Notes under the pieces: model-generated | What the model was told of the DNA's origin: nothing | Databases searched by the model: none | The model's input: the letters and a program-made list of their open reading frames with translations, nothing else | Assembly: GCA_021793595.1 (NCBI GenBank) | Contig: JAJYSL010000301.1 | Span: 1-5,523 of the forward strand | Origin: Acidobacteriota bacterium | GTDB taxonomy: Bacteria > Acidobacteriota > Terriglobia > Terriglobales > Acidobacteriaceae | Reading direction: 5' to 3' | DNA: 5,523 nucleotides | Shown here: positions 5,258-5,523 of the stretch, piece after piece | How positions within the stretch are numbered: the first letter of the stretch is position 1 | Layout of the letters: every line of letters starts with the position of its first letter | Made by a program: the position numbers and the translations under genes

Positions 5258-5523
5258 ATGGCCGATGTTTTCGTCCCTAAGATACTTGTGCTGGCCACTG
5301 AGAAGTGTGCCTATCCTGGCGCAGACGCGGTAGGAAAAGCACATTTGGAATACCCCTCCAGTGTTTACATTTTGCGGGTGCTCTCGCCGGTGCTGTTCCC
5401 GGAAGATTTTTATTTGCGGACCTACAGCAAAGGAATCGACGGCATCCTTGTTGCCGCCTGCGGTTCGGACTGTCCCTACCATGGGGCGTACGACCGTCTT
5501 GCGGCACGTATCGATCAACTCAC
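5258..5523 (+). CDS. MvhD-family hydrogenase/Hdr-associated iron-sulfur subunit (3' truncated by window)
   Basis: The first 88 codons resemble MvhD, the small [2Fe-2S] subunit that passes electrons between a hydrogenase or dehydrogenase and heterodisulfide reductase HdrA; related domains occur in QmoB. Matching landmarks are KILVLATEKCAYPGAD (8-23), EYPSSVYILRV (31-41), the helix FYLRTYSKG and GIDGILVAACGSDCPYHGAY (59-78). Typical MvhD has several cysteines in the first motif, one after the second strand and C-x4-C in the last. Here only C17, C68 and C72 are present in this part, the last pair spaced C-x3-C, so cluster binding may be altered or lost. The ATG at 5258 has GAGGTG at 5248-5253; the frame is closed upstream by TAG at 5231. 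The gene continues past the window end. Standing behind tusA, it probably belongs to an Hdr-like sulfur-oxidation or electron-bifurcation cluster further right; that is inference. Confidence 0.78.
   Translation, partial: MADVFVPKILVLATEKCAYPGADAVGKAHLEYPSSVYILRVLSPVLFPEDFYLRTYSKGIDGILVAACGSDCPYHGAYDRLAARIDQL

Overview
The window suggests a Gram-negative, chemolithotrophic sulfur-oxidising bacterium. It encodes an outer-membrane FadL-type barrel with a signal peptide, a sigma-54 activator, a group 4 hydrogenase-type small subunit, TusA and an MvhD-like iron-sulfur protein. An Acidithiobacillus-like acidophile would fit the gene mix and moderate GC content. That is an inference from gene content; no rRNA or other taxonomic marker is present.

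Layout: (1) 1-474, plus strand, the end of an operon lying to the left: a HyfI/HycG/NuoB-family small subunit. (2) 634-876, or out to 945, minus strand: a small CxxC glutaredoxin-like protein, convergent with gene 1. (3) About 946-1381: a long stretch without a confident gene, holding dyads, a short direct repeat, one or two possible small ORFs and a stable hairpin just before the next gene. (4) 1382-2818: a PAS / AAA+ / Fis-type sigma-54 activator. (5) 2819-2957: a compact regulatory region with a 25-bp dyad, an IHF-like site and a good -24/-12 sigma-54 promoter. (6) 2958-4265: a FadL/OmpP1-family outer-membrane transporter. (7) 4266-4461: an A/T-richer leader. (8) 4462-4881 and 4894-5148: a cysteine-containing ArsR-family repressor followed after 12 bases by tusA. 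(9) 5258 to the window end: the N-terminal part of an MvhD-family protein (hydrogenase/heterodisulfide-reductase-associated iron-sulfur subunit), preceded by a nested palindrome.

How it may work together (inference): the activator probably switches on the adjacent fadL-like gene from the sigma-54 promoter, with the dyad about 97 bp upstream of the predicted transcription start as its enhancer. The barrel could carry a hydrophobic substrate, possibly elemental sulfur, across the outer membrane. The ArsR protein could sense persulfides and control tusA and the MvhD-like gene. TusA would pass sulfane sulfur to a downstream Hdr-like complex, and the MvhD-like protein would pass electrons from or to it. 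The hydrogenase small subunit at the left edge is a separate operon and may or may not be linked. The most interesting points are the complete sigma-54 control module before the barrel gene, the ArsR-TusA-MvhD arrangement, and the reduced cysteine set of the MvhD-like protein.
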